A stretch of 64,000 bases of DNA from Streptomyces sp. NBC_00094 (GTDB taxonomy: Bacteria > Actinomycetota > Actinomycetes > Streptomycetales > Streptomycetaceae). This document shows, one piece after another, positions 1 through 8,245 of the stretch. Made by a program: the position numbers and the translations under genes. The DNA lies in contig NZ_JAPEMB010000001.1 of assembly GCF_026343125.1 (NCBI RefSeq), positions 1,798,001 through 1,862,000 of the forward strand, in the 5' to 3' direction. The notes under the pieces were generated by a model. That model ran no database searches and was not told the origin of the DNA. It saw only the letters and a program-made list of their open reading frames with translations. Position 1 is the first letter of the stretch. Every line of letters starts with the position of its first letter.

Positions 1-401
1 GAGAGCAGGAAGACGTCGCCACCCCAGCCGAGGAGGAGCGCGGCGGCGAGGAGCCTCGGGGCGGTGGGGGAACCCCCCGTGGCCTTGAGGCCATGGGCGA
101 GGGTGAGGGCGTACGCGGCGAGCAGGGGCATCAGGAGCGGCTTGGCGAGCTGGTGGCCGAGCTCGGCGCCGGCGAGGAGGGAGATCAGGTCGACGGCGGC
201 CGCGAGCCCGAAGGCGGCGAGCAGCGCGCGGGAGAGGGGCGAGGCGGGGCGGCCGTGCGGCGCGGGGGCGGCGAGGGTCGGCGCGGGGCCTGGGGCGGGG
301 GGCGCAGAGAGGGCGGGACCGGCGAAGGCTGGCGCGGAGGCGGCGGGGGCAGAGGCAGCGGGTGCGGAGGAAGCGGGGGCGGGCATCGGGTCGGCGGTCA
401 T
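1..401 (-). CDS. YhhN-family membrane protein (lysoplasmalogenase-like), partial
   Basis: Only the N-terminal part is in the window; the gene runs off the left edge. From the ATG at 399-401 the product opens with an Ala/Pro-rich, probably disordered stretch of about 55 residues. Hydrophobic segments follow, containing AKPLLMPLLAAYAL and, near the edge, LLLGWGGDVFLLS. These match the first helices of the YhhN (TMEM86/lysoplasmalogenase) family, integral membrane enzymes that cleave vinyl-ether lysophospholipids in characterised members. The frame is continuous with the sterol desaturase-like gene upstream. Whether this is a separate gene or the C-terminal half of a fusion depends on a G8 run at 439-446. 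The substrate cannot be predicted from the sequence. Confidence 0.6.
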   Translation of the reverse strand, partial: MTADPMPAPASSAPAASAPAASAPAFAGPALSAPPAPGPAPTLAAPAPHGRPASPLSRALLAAFGLAAAVDLISLLAGAELGHQLAKPLLMPLLAAYALTLAHGLKATGGSPTAPRLLAAALLLGWGGDVFLL

Positions 402-1298
402 GCGGCGGCCTCCGGAACGGCACCGGTCTGCGGCGCCTGGGGGGGGTTGTGGGGTCTGTGGGGTCCGCGCGATCGGTTGCCAGCCCGGGCCGCGGAAGAC
501 CCGGCCTGCCCGCTCGCGCCAGTCGCTCGCCGAGCGGAGGTCGCGGGCGATGGCGGCGTACTCGTGGGTGGCGACCCGCAGCGGGTTGTACGTCTCGATG
601 TTCTTGGTGAGCCCGTAGACGGGCCGGTCGGTCTCGCCGACCCAGGAGCCGAACATCCGGTCCCAGAGGATGAGGATCCCGCCGAAGTTCCGGTCCAGGT
701 AGCCGCCCTGGGAGGCGTGGTGGACGCGGTGGTGCGAGGGCGTGTTGAGGACGTACTCGAAGGGCCGGGGCAGCTTCCCGACGCGCTCGGTGTGGATCCA
801 GAACTGGTAGACGAGGTTGACCGAGTAGCAGAACGCGACGGCCGCCGGGTGCACGCCGAGGGCGATCATCGGCAGGTAGAACGGCCAGGAGGTGACGCTG
901 GTCCACGGCTGGCGCAGGGCGGTGGTGAGGTTGAACTTCCGGCTGCTGTGGTGGACGACGTGGCAGGCCCAGAGGACGCGGACGACATGGTGTCCGCGGT
1001 GCTGCCAGTAGTAGAGGAAGTCCTGCGCGAGCAGCATCAGCGGGATCGTCCACCACAGGACGGGGACGCGGAGCGGGGTGAGTTCGTGGACGGCGGTGTA
1101 GATCGCGACCACGGGGATCTTCCACAGCGCGTCGAAGGCGAGGCTCCCGAGGCCCATGCCGATGCTGGTGGCGGCGTCCTTCGTCCCGTACCCGGCGGCG
1201 TCCTCGTCGGGGTGGATCCGGTGGCTGACCATCTCCAGGACGGTGAGCAGGACGAACGCCGGTATGGACCAGAGCACGACATCGGGCGGGTTCGTCAT
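402..1298 (-). CDS. Sterol desaturase / fatty acid hydroxylase superfamily protein
   Basis: Membrane di-iron oxygenase-type protein of about 299 residues counted to the next ATG. It has N-terminal hydrophobic helices and the family's spaced histidine boxes: HRGHH, HVVHHSS and later HHRVHH. These ligate two irons in fatty acid hydroxylases and sterol desaturases. It also carries the conserved FGGILILWDRMFG segment before the C-terminus. The ATG at 1296-1298 was chosen because homology begins there. No in-frame stop precedes the next ATG: eight Gs at 439-446 keep the frame open into the YhhN-like gene. With seven Gs the protein would end at a TGA overlapping that ATG (ATGA at 398-401). The actual substrate is unknown. 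Confidence 0.75.
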
Positions 1299-1347
1299 GC
1301 CGTCGACGGTAGGCGGGGCGGGCGGGCCCCGCCAGACGTTGTTACCA

Positions 1348-1369
1348 ACAAGTATGCGAGACGACTTGT
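1348..1369. promoter_or_regulatory. Inverted repeat upstream of the desaturase gene
   Basis: ACAAGT and ACTTGT form perfect 6-bp arms with a 10-base spacer, 50-70 bp upstream of the desaturase start. The surrounding stretch is less GC-rich than its neighbours, as promoters here often are. A second CTTG/CAAG dyad overlaps it. A regulator site is possible, but none is identified nearby. Confidence 0.25.
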
Positions 1370-1412
1370 CAGCAAGCTTTGGCACCTTCCGACAAGCGGA
1401 ACCGCGAGATCC

Positions 1413-2138
1413 CTACACCCCCGCAGCGCCGAGGAGCGAGCCCGCGCCGTACGTGATGGCCATCGCGAGGGCGCCACCGCCCATGGTGCGGAGGATCGCG
1501 CGGCCCGCGGGGGCGCCGCCGAGGCGGGCGCTCCACCAGCCGGTGAGGGCGAGGGCCACGAGAACGGAGCCGACCGTGACCCAGAGGCGGGCCGGCTCCG
1601 GCGGCAGGACGATCGCGAGGAGCGGGAGCAGCGCGCCGACGGTGAAGGCGAGGAAGCTGGCGCCGGCCGCGTGCCAGGGGTTGGTGAGGTCGTCGGGGTC
1701 GATGCCCAGCTCCACGCGCGCGTGGGCGCGCAGGGCGTCTCGCTCGGTGAGCTGCTCGGCGGCCTCACGGGCCACGTCCTGGGAGAGTCCGCGGGCGGCC
1801 AGGAGCCCGGTCAGCTCGTCGAGTTCGGCCTCGGGCCGGTCGCGCAGTTCGCGCCGCTCCTGCACGAGCGCGGCCTTCTCCGAGTCGCGTTGGGTGGAGA
1901 CGGAGACGTACTCCCCCGCCGCCATCGACATCGACCCGGCGAGCAACCCCGCGAGGCCGGCGGTCAGCAGGGCGGCCTGGGACTCGGTGGCGCCCGCGAC
2001 GCCGACGACGAGGCCCGCGGTGGAGACGACTCCGTCGTTGGCTCCGAGCACAGCGGCCCGGAGCCAGTTGAGACGGGAGCCGAGCCCTCCGCCGTGGGCC
2101 TCGTCGTGGGCCTCGTCGGGTACGGGGGGTGCGGTCAC
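1413..2138 (-). CDS. VIT1/CCC1 family protein (putative Fe/Mn transporter)
   Basis: 241 residues. Proteins of the VIT1/CCC1 family move Fe2+ or Mn2+ across membranes. The N-terminal part has the family signature WLRAAVLGANDGVVSTAG followed by two hydrophobic helices and the SMSMAAGEYVSVSTQ motif. A charged cytosolic metal-binding-type region follows (about residues 85-150), then three more helices. The GTG start at 2136-2138 lies 24 bases after the stop of the amidohydrolase operon on the same strand, so read-through from that operon is possible. No good Shine-Dalgarno sequence is visible in front of it. The direction and identity of the metal are inferred only from the family. Confidence 0.85.
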   Translation of the reverse strand: MTAPPVPDEAHDEAHGGGLGSRLNWLRAAVLGANDGVVSTAGLVVGVAGATESQAALLTAGLAGLLAGSMSMAAGEYVSVSTQRDSEKAALVQERRELRDRPEAELDELTGLLAARGLSQDVAREAAEQLTERDALRAHARVELGIDPDDLTNPWHAAGASFLAFTVGALLPLLAIVLPPEPARLWVTVGSVLVALALTGWWSARLGGAPAGRAILRTMGGGALAMAITYGAGSLLGAAGV

Positions 2139-2162
2139 GTCAGGAGGGTCGCACCCCTCGGG

Positions 2163-3386
2163 TCACCAGACGCGGACCGACCCGCCCGGGGCGAAGGCCG
2201 GGCTGGTCGCCTCCTCCGGGATCTTCTCCAGGGGCGTGGCGATCTCCGCGACCTCCGGACCGTGGACGGCGGCGACGGCGTCGAGGAGGGCGAGGTCGAA
2301 GCCGTAGACGCGGGCGGCGTTGCCCCCGACCATGGCGGCGACCTCGTCCCTCGGCACTCCGGCGTAAGCGACGCGGAGGCCTTCGCGGGAGTACGGGGCG
2401 GTGCCCTCGTCGTGCGGGTAGTCGCTGCCCCACATGATCTTGTCGAGGCCGATCCGGTGGCGCAGCGGCACCTCGTGCGGGCGCATGAAGCTCGCGCCGA
2501 CGAAGCAGTTGTCGCGCCAGACCTCGCTGGGGCCCTTGCCCATGGACTCGGCGAGTCCGGCGCCGAACTTGGACTCGGCGGTGGCGGCGGCCGAGGCGGC
2601 CGAGACCAGGCGTCCGTGGTAGTAGTCCAGCATCTCCATGACCCCGGGGATCCAGCCGGAGCCCTGCTCCGTCAGGACGAGCTTGAGGTCCGGGTGGCGG
2701 CGGAAGGCGCCGCCGAAGATCAGGTGCCACAGGGCCCGGTGGGAGAACCAGGTGGCCTCCACCAGGTGGAGCGCGCGGGCGGCGGGTTCGTGCCCGAGCG
2801 GTGGCGAGGCCGAGCCGCCGTGGTGGTTGACCGGCACGTCGAGTTCCGCGCAGACCGCCCAGATCGGGTCGTACGTGTCGGAGTACAGCTCGGGCAGGCC
2901 GGAGCCCGGCGGGGTGCCCGGCAGCAGGACGCCGCCGGTCAGACCGGCCTCCTTGGACCGGCGGATCTCCCGTACCGCCTCGTCCACGTCGTTGAGGAGG
3001 ATCTGCCCCACGCCCGCCCTGCGGCCCGGGGTGTCGGCGCAGAAGTCGGCCAGCCAGCGGTTGTGCGCGCGCAGGCCCGCCCAGCGGAGCTCGAACTCCT
3101 CGCGGGTCGGCGCCGGGGCCATCAGGGAGCCTGAGGGGAAGAACGGCGGGATGGTGTTGGGGAAGACGACCTCGGCGACGATCCCGTCCGCCTCCAGTTC
3201 GCGCAGGCGGCGCTGCGAGTCCCAGTTGCGTTCGGCGGCGGCGGCCAGCAGGTCCTCGTACGGGTTGACGTAGCCGGCGGCCCAGGCGTCGAAGGCCTCG
3301 TGGTGCTTCTTCTCCAGGTAGGGCCGGTAGTCGAGGAGGTCGGCGCCGGCGTGGCAGTCGGCGGAGATGACGGTGTACCTGTCCAT
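2163..3386 (-). CDS. Amidohydrolase family protein (operon member 4)
   Basis: 407 residues, ACMSD-like (amidohydrolase-2) TIM barrel. It opens with YTVISADCHAG, where the usual N-terminal HxH metal pair is reduced to DCH followed by Ala-Gly. Later metal/active-site segments are VNHHGGS in the middle and MWGSDYPHDEGT near the C-terminus, with the catalytic Asp in GSDYPH. The start ATG (3384-3386) shares its A with the stop of the upstream amidohydrolase (TGATG), so translation is coupled. It is a diverged paralogue of that neighbour. Family members hydrolyse or decarboxylate small cyclic or aromatic acids. The substrate here is unknown, but the decarboxylase, SDR and TetR context points to a catabolic route. 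Confidence 0.85.
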   Translation of the reverse strand: MDRYTVISADCHAGADLLDYRPYLEKKHHEAFDAWAAGYVNPYEDLLAAAAERNWDSQRRLRELEADGIVAEVVFPNTIPPFFPSGSLMAPAPTREEFELRWAGLRAHNRWLADFCADTPGRRAGVGQILLNDVDEAVREIRRSKEAGLTGGVLLPGTPPGSGLPELYSDTYDPIWAVCAELDVPVNHHGGSASPPLGHEPAARALHLVEATWFSHRALWHLIFGGAFRRHPDLKLVLTEQGSGWIPGVMEMLDYYHGRLVSAASAAATAESKFGAGLAESMGKGPSEVWRDNCFVGASFMRPHEVPLRHRIGLDKIMWGSDYPHDEGTAPYSREGLRVAYAGVPRDEVAAMVGGNAARVYGFDLALLDAVAAVHGPEVAEIATPLEKIPEEATSPAFAPGGSVRVW

Positions 3387-4669
3387 CAGTTGGCCCCCAG
3401 TACCGGGAAGTCGTGGTCGGTGAGCCAGTGGCGGCCGACCTCGCGGGAACGTGCCCAGGAGGCCTCCACGGCCGTCTGGTCGGGAGACTGGCCGAGGTCG
3501 GCGGGGGTGGGGCCGATCCGGCGGGCGATCGGTTCGAGCGCGGGGAGGTCGAAGCCGAAGACCTCCGCCGCCGCCAGGCCCAGGATCCGCCGGGTCTCCT
3601 CCACCGGGATGTCGTGGAAGGTGTTCCGCAGCCACGCGCGCGTGGCGGGCCAGGTGCCCTCCGGGTGCGGGAAGTCCGAGCCCCACAGGATGTTGTCGAC
3701 GCCGATCTCGTACCGCTGGGCGAGCTCGCGCCGCTTGGTGTTGGTCGCGCAGATGAAGACCTGCCGGTCCAGGTACTCGCTCGGCGGCCGCTTCAGCTCC
3801 GCGAACGGGGACAGCTTCTTCCCGCCGTGCGCGCCGAGGTAGAGCCGGTCCATGAACCAGAGCAGGTTGGGCAGCCACCAGCAGCCGGACTCGGCGACGC
3901 CGAACCTCAGGCCCGGGTGGCGCTCGAAGACCCCGGACCAGAGCAGGAACCACAGCGGCCTGGCCGGCCAGAAGGTGACCTCGGAGACGTAGATCCCGAG
4001 GTGGTCGCCGTACTCCTCGCGCGGCGCGGCGCCGGAGTGGGTGACGACCGGCATGCCGGTCTCGGCGGCGGCCGCCCACACCGGGTCGTAACGCCGGTCG
4101 TGGTAGGGCGCCTTGTCCACCCACATCGAGGGGATCATGAGCGCGCCGAGGCCGGACTCCTTGGCCCGGTGGATCTCGGCGACGACCTCGACGGGGTCGG
4201 CGGTGACGGGGAGCAGCGCCACTCCGCAGTGCCGCTGCGGGTTCTGGCCGACGAACTCGGCCAGCCAGCGGTTGTGCGCCTTCGCGCCCGCCATGCCGAG
4301 CTCGGGGTCCTGGTCGCCGGAGAGGCCGAGGCCGACGCCGAAGGGGGCGGCGGTCTGGCTGTCGACGGCGTCCGCGTCGGGGAAGACGACCTCGGCGGCG
4401 ACGCCGTCGCCGTCGAGCTCCTTGAGCCGCTGGGCGGCGTCCCAGCCGCCGCGCAGGCCCTCCTCGTTGTCGTGGAACCACTTGTCGGCGAAGGCCTCGT
4501 TGCGCACGCCGAGGCGGGTCATCGCCTCCCGGCGCGCGTCCCGCCCGGCGAGGAACTCGTCGAAGGCGCGGTGGTGGCGGGATTCCAGGTAGGGCCGGTA
4601 CCGCTCGGTGGGCAGCCCGGCGTGGCAGTCGGAGGAGATGATCAGATACGGATCCTCGTACGTCGTCAT
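3386..4669 (-). CDS. Amidohydrolase family protein (operon member 3)
   Basis: 427 residues, ACMSD-like amidohydrolase-2 barrel. It begins YLIISSDCHAGLP, the same DCHAG variant of the metal motif as its downstream paralogue. Further conserved segments are MPVVTHSGA (metal His), GVAESGCWWLP and ILWGSDFPHPEGTW (catalytic Asp near residue 340). It follows the SDR by 12 bases and overlaps the next amidohydrolase by TGATG. Two tandem copies may act on two related intermediates or form a hetero-oligomer; the sequence cannot decide. Expression is probably controlled by the TetR site upstream of the first gene. Confidence 0.85.
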   Translation of the reverse strand: MTTYEDPYLIISSDCHAGLPTERYRPYLESRHHRAFDEFLAGRDARREAMTRLGVRNEAFADKWFHDNEEGLRGGWDAAQRLKELDGDGVAAEVVFPDADAVDSQTAAPFGVGLGLSGDQDPELGMAGAKAHNRWLAEFVGQNPQRHCGVALLPVTADPVEVVAEIHRAKESGLGALMIPSMWVDKAPYHDRRYDPVWAAAAETGMPVVTHSGAAPREEYGDHLGIYVSEVTFWPARPLWFLLWSGVFERHPGLRFGVAESGCWWLPNLLWFMDRLYLGAHGGKKLSPFAELKRPPSEYLDRQVFICATNTKRRELAQRYEIGVDNILWGSDFPHPEGTWPATRAWLRNTFHDIPVEETRRILGLAAAEVFGFDLPALEPIARRIGPTPADLGQSPDQTAVEASWARSREVGRHWLTDHDFPVLGAN

Positions 4670-4681
4670 GGCGGTGCCTCC

Positions 4682-5620
4682 TCAGTCCCGGTCGCTGTCT
4701 CGGTCGCTGTCCCGGTCGCCGTCCCGGGAGGCGTCCCGGTCGAGGATGAAGCTCTCCAGGTACGCCGGATTGGCGCGGTCGAGCATCGAGCGCGAGCGCG
4801 CCCGGATCTGGCCGTCGCTGTGCTCGCTCTCCGGCAGCATCCAGAACCGGTCGCCGCGGATGCCCTCGACGACCAGCTCGGCGACCTCCTCCACCGGGGT
4901 GAAGGCGATCTCCTGCCCGGCCTCCTTCATGGCGGCCTCCCACTGGTCGAGGCTGCGGTACGGACTCTTGCGCGGGCGCTCCTTCGCGAACCGCTCGGGC
5001 CGGTTGCGGTGCGACTCCCACAGTCCGGTGCGGAGCATGTGCGGGCCGGGGAAGAGCACGGAGGCGCCCACGTCCGCCCCCTCGGCCCGGAGGTGGGCGT
5101 AGAGCGACTCGGTCATGGTGACGACGGCCGCCTTGGTGACCGCGTACACGGAAGCGGTGGGCAGCGGGGCGATGCCGCCGTCGGCGGAGGAGGTGTTGAC
5201 GATGTGGCCGGGCTCGCCGCTCGCGATCATCCGGGGGACGAAGGCCTGGATGCCGTGGAAGACGCCCCAGACGTTGACGGAGAAGGCCCACTTCCAGTCG
5301 TTCGGCTCGTGCTCCCACATCCGGCCCTCGGCGCCGGAGCCGACGCCCGCGTTGTTGCAGAGGACGTGGACGGCGCCGAAGGTGTCGTACGCCGCGTCCG
5401 CGAACGCCCGGACCTCGTCGGGGTCGGAGACGTCGACCGTCCGGGCGAGGACCTGCGCCCCGCCCTCCATCAGCTCGTCGGCTGCCCGCGCGAGCGCACC
5501 CGGCTCGACGTCCCCGAGGACGACGGCCATGCCCTCGGCGGCGAAGCGGCGGGCCATGGCGAGGCCGATGCCGCTCGCCGCGCCGGTGACGACGGCGACC
5601 TGTCCCGTGCGCAGTTCCAT
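4682..5620 (-). CDS. SDR family NAD(P)-dependent oxidoreductase (operon member 2)
   Basis: 312 residues. Classical short-chain dehydrogenase: TGAASGIG nucleotide-binding loop near residue 13, CNNAGVG, a catalytic Ser in VNTSSADGG and the Tyr/Lys pair in YAVTKAA. Redox cofactor preference cannot be fixed by eye, though VLGDVEP after beta-2 suggests NAD(H). The C-terminus ends in a low-complexity DRDxxRDxDRDS tail of about 18 residues encoded by short tandem repeats. The tail is not part of the fold and is probably variable between strains. The start ATG overlaps the stop of the decarboxylase-like gene (TGATG), placing it in the same transcript. Confidence 0.88.
   Translation of the reverse strand: MELRTGQVAVVTGAASGIGLAMARRFAAEGMAVVLGDVEPGALARAADELMEGGAQVLARTVDVSDPDEVRAFADAAYDTFGAVHVLCNNAGVGSGAEGRMWEHEPNDWKWAFSVNVWGVFHGIQAFVPRMIASGEPGHIVNTSSADGGIAPLPTASVYAVTKAAVVTMTESLYAHLRAEGADVGASVLFPGPHMLRTGLWESHRNRPERFAKERPRKSPYRSLDQWEAAMKEAGQEIAFTPVEEVAELVVEGIRGDRFWMLPESEHSDGQIRARSRSMLDRANPAYLESFILDRDASRDGDRDSDRDSDRD
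4684..4742. repeat. Short tandem repeats encoding an Asp/Arg/Ser tail
   Basis: Degenerate 12-bp units built on CGGTCGCTGTCC are repeated about four times at the 3' end of the SDR gene, giving the charged DRD-rich tail. The last unit runs directly into the stop codon. Confidence 0.7.
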
Positions 5621-6417
5621 CAGGCACTTCCTTCCGGGGGTCCGTCGAGGATCTGCAGCGGGTCGTCGTACCGCTGGTGGATGTAGGGCAGCAGCGCCTG
5701 CGCGGAGACCCGTTCGGCGACCGTGCCCCGCTGGTCGGTGGTCTTCTCGCCGATCGTGATCTCGACGATCCGGCGTACGGGGAGGTCGGCCACCGGGTCG
5801 AACATGGACTCGCGCAGGATCACGTCACCGGTGATCCGCTCCAGCTTCCGCACCTTCTCGTTGCGGAGGCAGTGGACGAGGACGGGATCGGCGTCGAAGC
5901 CGGAACCCTCCACGCCGGGGAGGAACTTGAAGTAGAAGTCGGTCTTCTCGACCGGCTCCGGCAGCGGCAGCGGGCCGGAGACCGCGCCGCGCACCTCGAC
6001 GAAGGCGATGCCGTGCCGGGCGAGGGCCGCGCGGACGACGAGCCCTTCGCGCTCGACCGTGACCTCGCCGAGCTTCTTCGGCTCGCCGAAGACCTCACGG
6101 CCGCCGATCAGGGCCCGCTCGTGGGTCATCGGCATGACCAGCGGGTACCAGCCCTCGCGGTCGCCGTGGGCCGCGGCGACGGCCACGGAGCCGGCGCCGA
6201 GGGGGTAGCCGGGCAGGTCGACCTGGCTGATGTTCGCGCGGACGAGCGGGCGCCCGGTGGGCTTCAGCGGGGGCGGCAGGACCGCCGCGACGACGTCGGG
6301 ATCGGTCTCCCAGACGGCGACCACCCCCGTGGACCAGATGTCGGGGAGTCGGGAGCTCCGCTCGCGCGCCGCCGCCGCATCGGCCTCGCTGCGCGCCCCG
6401 TACCGTACTCGTGCCAT
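5620..6417 (-). CDS. Acetoacetate decarboxylase family protein (operon member 1)
   Basis: 265 residues from the ATG at 6415-6417, which has AAGGGTGG upstream. An in-frame extension to 6519 would cross the TetR operator and is unlikely. The protein shows acetoacetate decarboxylase-like features: a PPPLKPTG segment, MPMTHERALIGGREVFGEPKKLGE around residues 95-120 containing the Lys-Lys pair that forms the Schiff base in true decarboxylases, and a KFLPGVEG stretch. Many members act on substrates other than acetoacetate, including larger ketoacids. It is the first gene of the operon with the SDR and two amidohydrolases, divergent from the TetR gene. Confidence 0.85.
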   Translation of the reverse strand: MARVRYGARSEADAAAARERSSRLPDIWSTGVVAVWETDPDVVAAVLPPPLKPTGRPLVRANISQVDLPGYPLGAGSVAVAAAHGDREGWYPLVMPMTHERALIGGREVFGEPKKLGEVTVEREGLVVRAALARHGIAFVEVRGAVSGPLPLPEPVEKTDFYFKFLPGVEGSGFDADPVLVHCLRNEKVRKLERITGDVILRESMFDPVADLPVRRIVEITIGEKTTDQRGTVAERVSAQALLPYIHQRYDDPLQILDGPPEGSA

Positions 6418-6445
6418 GAGGTACCACCCTTCGTGACAGTCGGCC

Positions 6446-6460
6446 TGTAACACAGTTACA
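6446..6460. promoter_or_regulatory. Perfect palindrome, probable TetR operator
   Basis: TGTAACACAGTTACA is a perfect 15-bp inverted repeat with a 3-base centre. It sits between the divergent decarboxylase and TetR genes, 28 bp from the former's start. Size, symmetry and position are as expected for the autoregulatory operator of the adjacent TetR protein. Binding itself is inferred. Confidence 0.65.
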
Positions 6461-6512
6461 CCGTCGGCGATGAAGGGTAAAGACCCGTGCACGCAGAGGA
6501 GTGGGGGAAGCG

Positions 6513-7181
6513 ATGGCACGCTCGGCGCTGAGCCGTGACGAAGTCCTGGACACGGCGGCCGCGTTGGTGAGGGAGCACGGCCCGGGCGCCCTGACCATGC
6601 GCAGGCTCGCCGCCGAACTGGGCACGGCGGTCACCTCGATCTACTGGCACGTCGGCAACCGCGAGTCGCTCCTCGACGCGCTCGTCGCCCGCACGGTCAC
6701 CGACCTCGGCACGATCGACCCGCACGGCACGACCCCCGCCGAGCGGATCGTCTCGGTCGCCCGCACGCTCCGCCGCGCGCTGCGCGAGCGCCCGCACCTG
6801 GTGGCGATGGTCCACGAGCGCGGTCTGACCGAGCGGATGTTCCTGCCGGCGCAGCGCGCCCTGGTCCACGAGGCCCACGCGGCGGGACTGCGCGGGGAGG
6901 ACGCGGCGCGGGCCGTCCGCGCGCTGCAGTTCCAGGTCGTCGGCTACGTCCTCGTGGAGCGCAACCGCGAACGGGCCCCGGCGCAGTCCCCCGCCGAGGA
7001 GGAGCTGTGGAGCGAGGAGCCCGCCGGGGCCGACCCCGTCCTGGCGCGCGCCCTGGCCGCCCCGATCGACACCGAGGCCCTCTTCGTCGACTCCGTACGT
7101 GCCCTGGTGGACGGTCTGCTCGCCGGGCCCTCCGGGGAGACCGGGGACAGTGCTGTCGGTCGCGGGCCGTATTCTCATTGA
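6513..7181 (+). CDS. TetR/AcrR family transcriptional regulator
   Basis: 222 residues. The N-terminal TetR DNA-binding domain is clear: VLDTAAALVREHG, then the HTH LTMRRLAAELGTAVTSIYWHVGNRESLLDALV (about residues 30-62, in two conserved blocks). The C-terminal helical ligand domain ends in a TetR_C-like part. The ATG at 6513 was chosen over the in-frame GTG at 6501 because GGGGGAAG stands at the right distance before the ATG, while the purine-rich run directly abuts the GTG. It diverges from the four-gene operon and probably represses both directions through the palindrome between them. The inducer is probably a pathway intermediate, possibly a CoA ester or ketoacid, but this is not shown. 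Confidence 0.9.
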   Translation: MARSALSRDEVLDTAAALVREHGPGALTMRRLAAELGTAVTSIYWHVGNRESLLDALVARTVTDLGTIDPHGTTPAERIVSVARTLRRALRERPHLVAMVHERGLTERMFLPAQRALVHEAHAAGLRGEDAARAVRALQFQVVGYVLVERNRERAPAQSPAEEELWSEEPAGADPVLARALAAPIDTEALFVDSVRALVDGLLAGPSGETGDSAVGRGPYSH

Positions 7182-7183
7182 CC

Positions 7184-8182
7184 ATGCTCGACGACCGTAC
7201 GACCGCAGCGCCGTGGCCGACCGCCTACCCACAGGGGTACGCGGTCGTCGACGTGGAGACCACCGGCCTCGCCCGCGACGACCGGATAGTGTCGGCTGCC
7301 GTCTACCGGCTCGACGCCCAGGGGAACGTCGAGGACCACTGGTACACACTCGTCAACCCCGAGCGCGACCCCGGTCCCGTCTGGATCCACGGGCTGACCA
7401 GCGACGTCCTGGAGGGTGCGCCGCTCTTCCCGGAGATCGCGGCGGAGTTCGCGACCCGCCTCGACGGCCGGGTCCTGGTCGCGCACAACGCGATGTTCGA
7501 CTGGCAGATGATCGCCAGGGAGTACGCGCGCGCCGAACGGACCGCGCCCGTGCGGCAGCGCCTGTGCACGATCGCGCTCGCCAAGGAGCTGTCGCTGCCG
7601 CTGCCCAACCACAAGCTGGAGTCGCTCGCCGCGCACTTCGGCGTCGTCCAGCAGCACGCGCACAACGCGCTCGACGACGCTCGGGTCCTCGCCGAGGCGT
7701 TCCGGCCGAGCCTGCACGCGGCGGCCGAGCGGAACGTCCGGCTGCCGCTCCTGGAATGCCGGCCGCTGACGGAGTGGGCCTCGTCGCCGGCGCCGCCCCG
7801 GGTCGGCCACCAGGGCTCGTACCCGGGCTCGGCCGCGTCCTCCGCGTCGTACCGCATGAACAGCTGGCGCCCCTCCCGGAAGCGCCCGGCCTGCCCGTAC
7901 CCCAACCCCGGACGGTACGACAAGGACCGGCCGCTCCGGCAGGGCATGCGGGTGGCCTTCTCCGGCGACACCTCCGTCGACCGCGAGCTCCTGGAGGACC
8001 GCACGGTCGACGCCGGGCTCCACGTCGCCACCAGCGTCTCCCGGCTGACGAGCCTGCTCGTCACGAACGACCCCGACGCGCACACCTCCAAGACGCTGAA
8101 GGCGAAGTCCTTCGGTACGCCGGTCGTCGACGAGGCGGCCTACACGCAGCTCCTGCGGGACGTGGCCCCGGCAGACGGGTGA
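7184..8182 (+). CDS. DEDDh-family exonuclease with C-terminal BRCT-like domain
   Basis: 332 residues. The N-terminal half is a DnaQ-like 3'-5' exonuclease: VVDVETTGL (ExoI Asp/Glu), HNAMFDWQMI (ExoII) and HAHNALDDARVLAE (ExoIII with the DEDDh His). The last ~95 residues (GMRVAFSGDTSVDRELLEDR onward) form a BRCT-like domain as found in DNA ligases and some polymerase epsilon-like proteins. A loosely conserved Pro/Ser-rich linker joins them. The ATG starts 2 bases after the TetR stop. The role is presumably DNA repair or proofreading-type degradation of single-stranded ends; the partner is unknown. Confidence 0.9.
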   Translation: MLDDRTTAAPWPTAYPQGYAVVDVETTGLARDDRIVSAAVYRLDAQGNVEDHWYTLVNPERDPGPVWIHGLTSDVLEGAPLFPEIAAEFATRLDGRVLVAHNAMFDWQMIAREYARAERTAPVRQRLCTIALAKELSLPLPNHKLESLAAHFGVVQQHAHNALDDARVLAEAFRPSLHAAAERNVRLPLLECRPLTEWASSPAPPRVGHQGSYPGSAASSASYRMNSWRPSRKRPACPYPNPGRYDKDRPLRQGMRVAFSGDTSVDRELLEDRTVDAGLHVATSVSRLTSLLVTNDPDAHTSKTLKAKSFGTPVVDEAAYTQLLRDVAPADG

Positions 8183-8245
8183 CGCACGCGGCCGGCTGGG
8201 CGTGGCTCGCTGCGCCCGCCCGGCCGGAGCCCCACCCTGTGGCCC

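Noticed and set aside
2163..5627. A minus-strand frame of over 1,100 codons spanning the whole catabolic operon
   Set aside because: Only its last 407 codons (the amidohydrolase) show family homology. The rest is Arg/Pro-rich opposite-frame translation of the SDR and first amidohydrolase, which have clear motifs.
6501..6512. GTG at 6501 as the TetR start
   Set aside because: The purine-rich run directly abuts the GTG, while the ATG at 6513 has GGGGGAAG at normal spacing.
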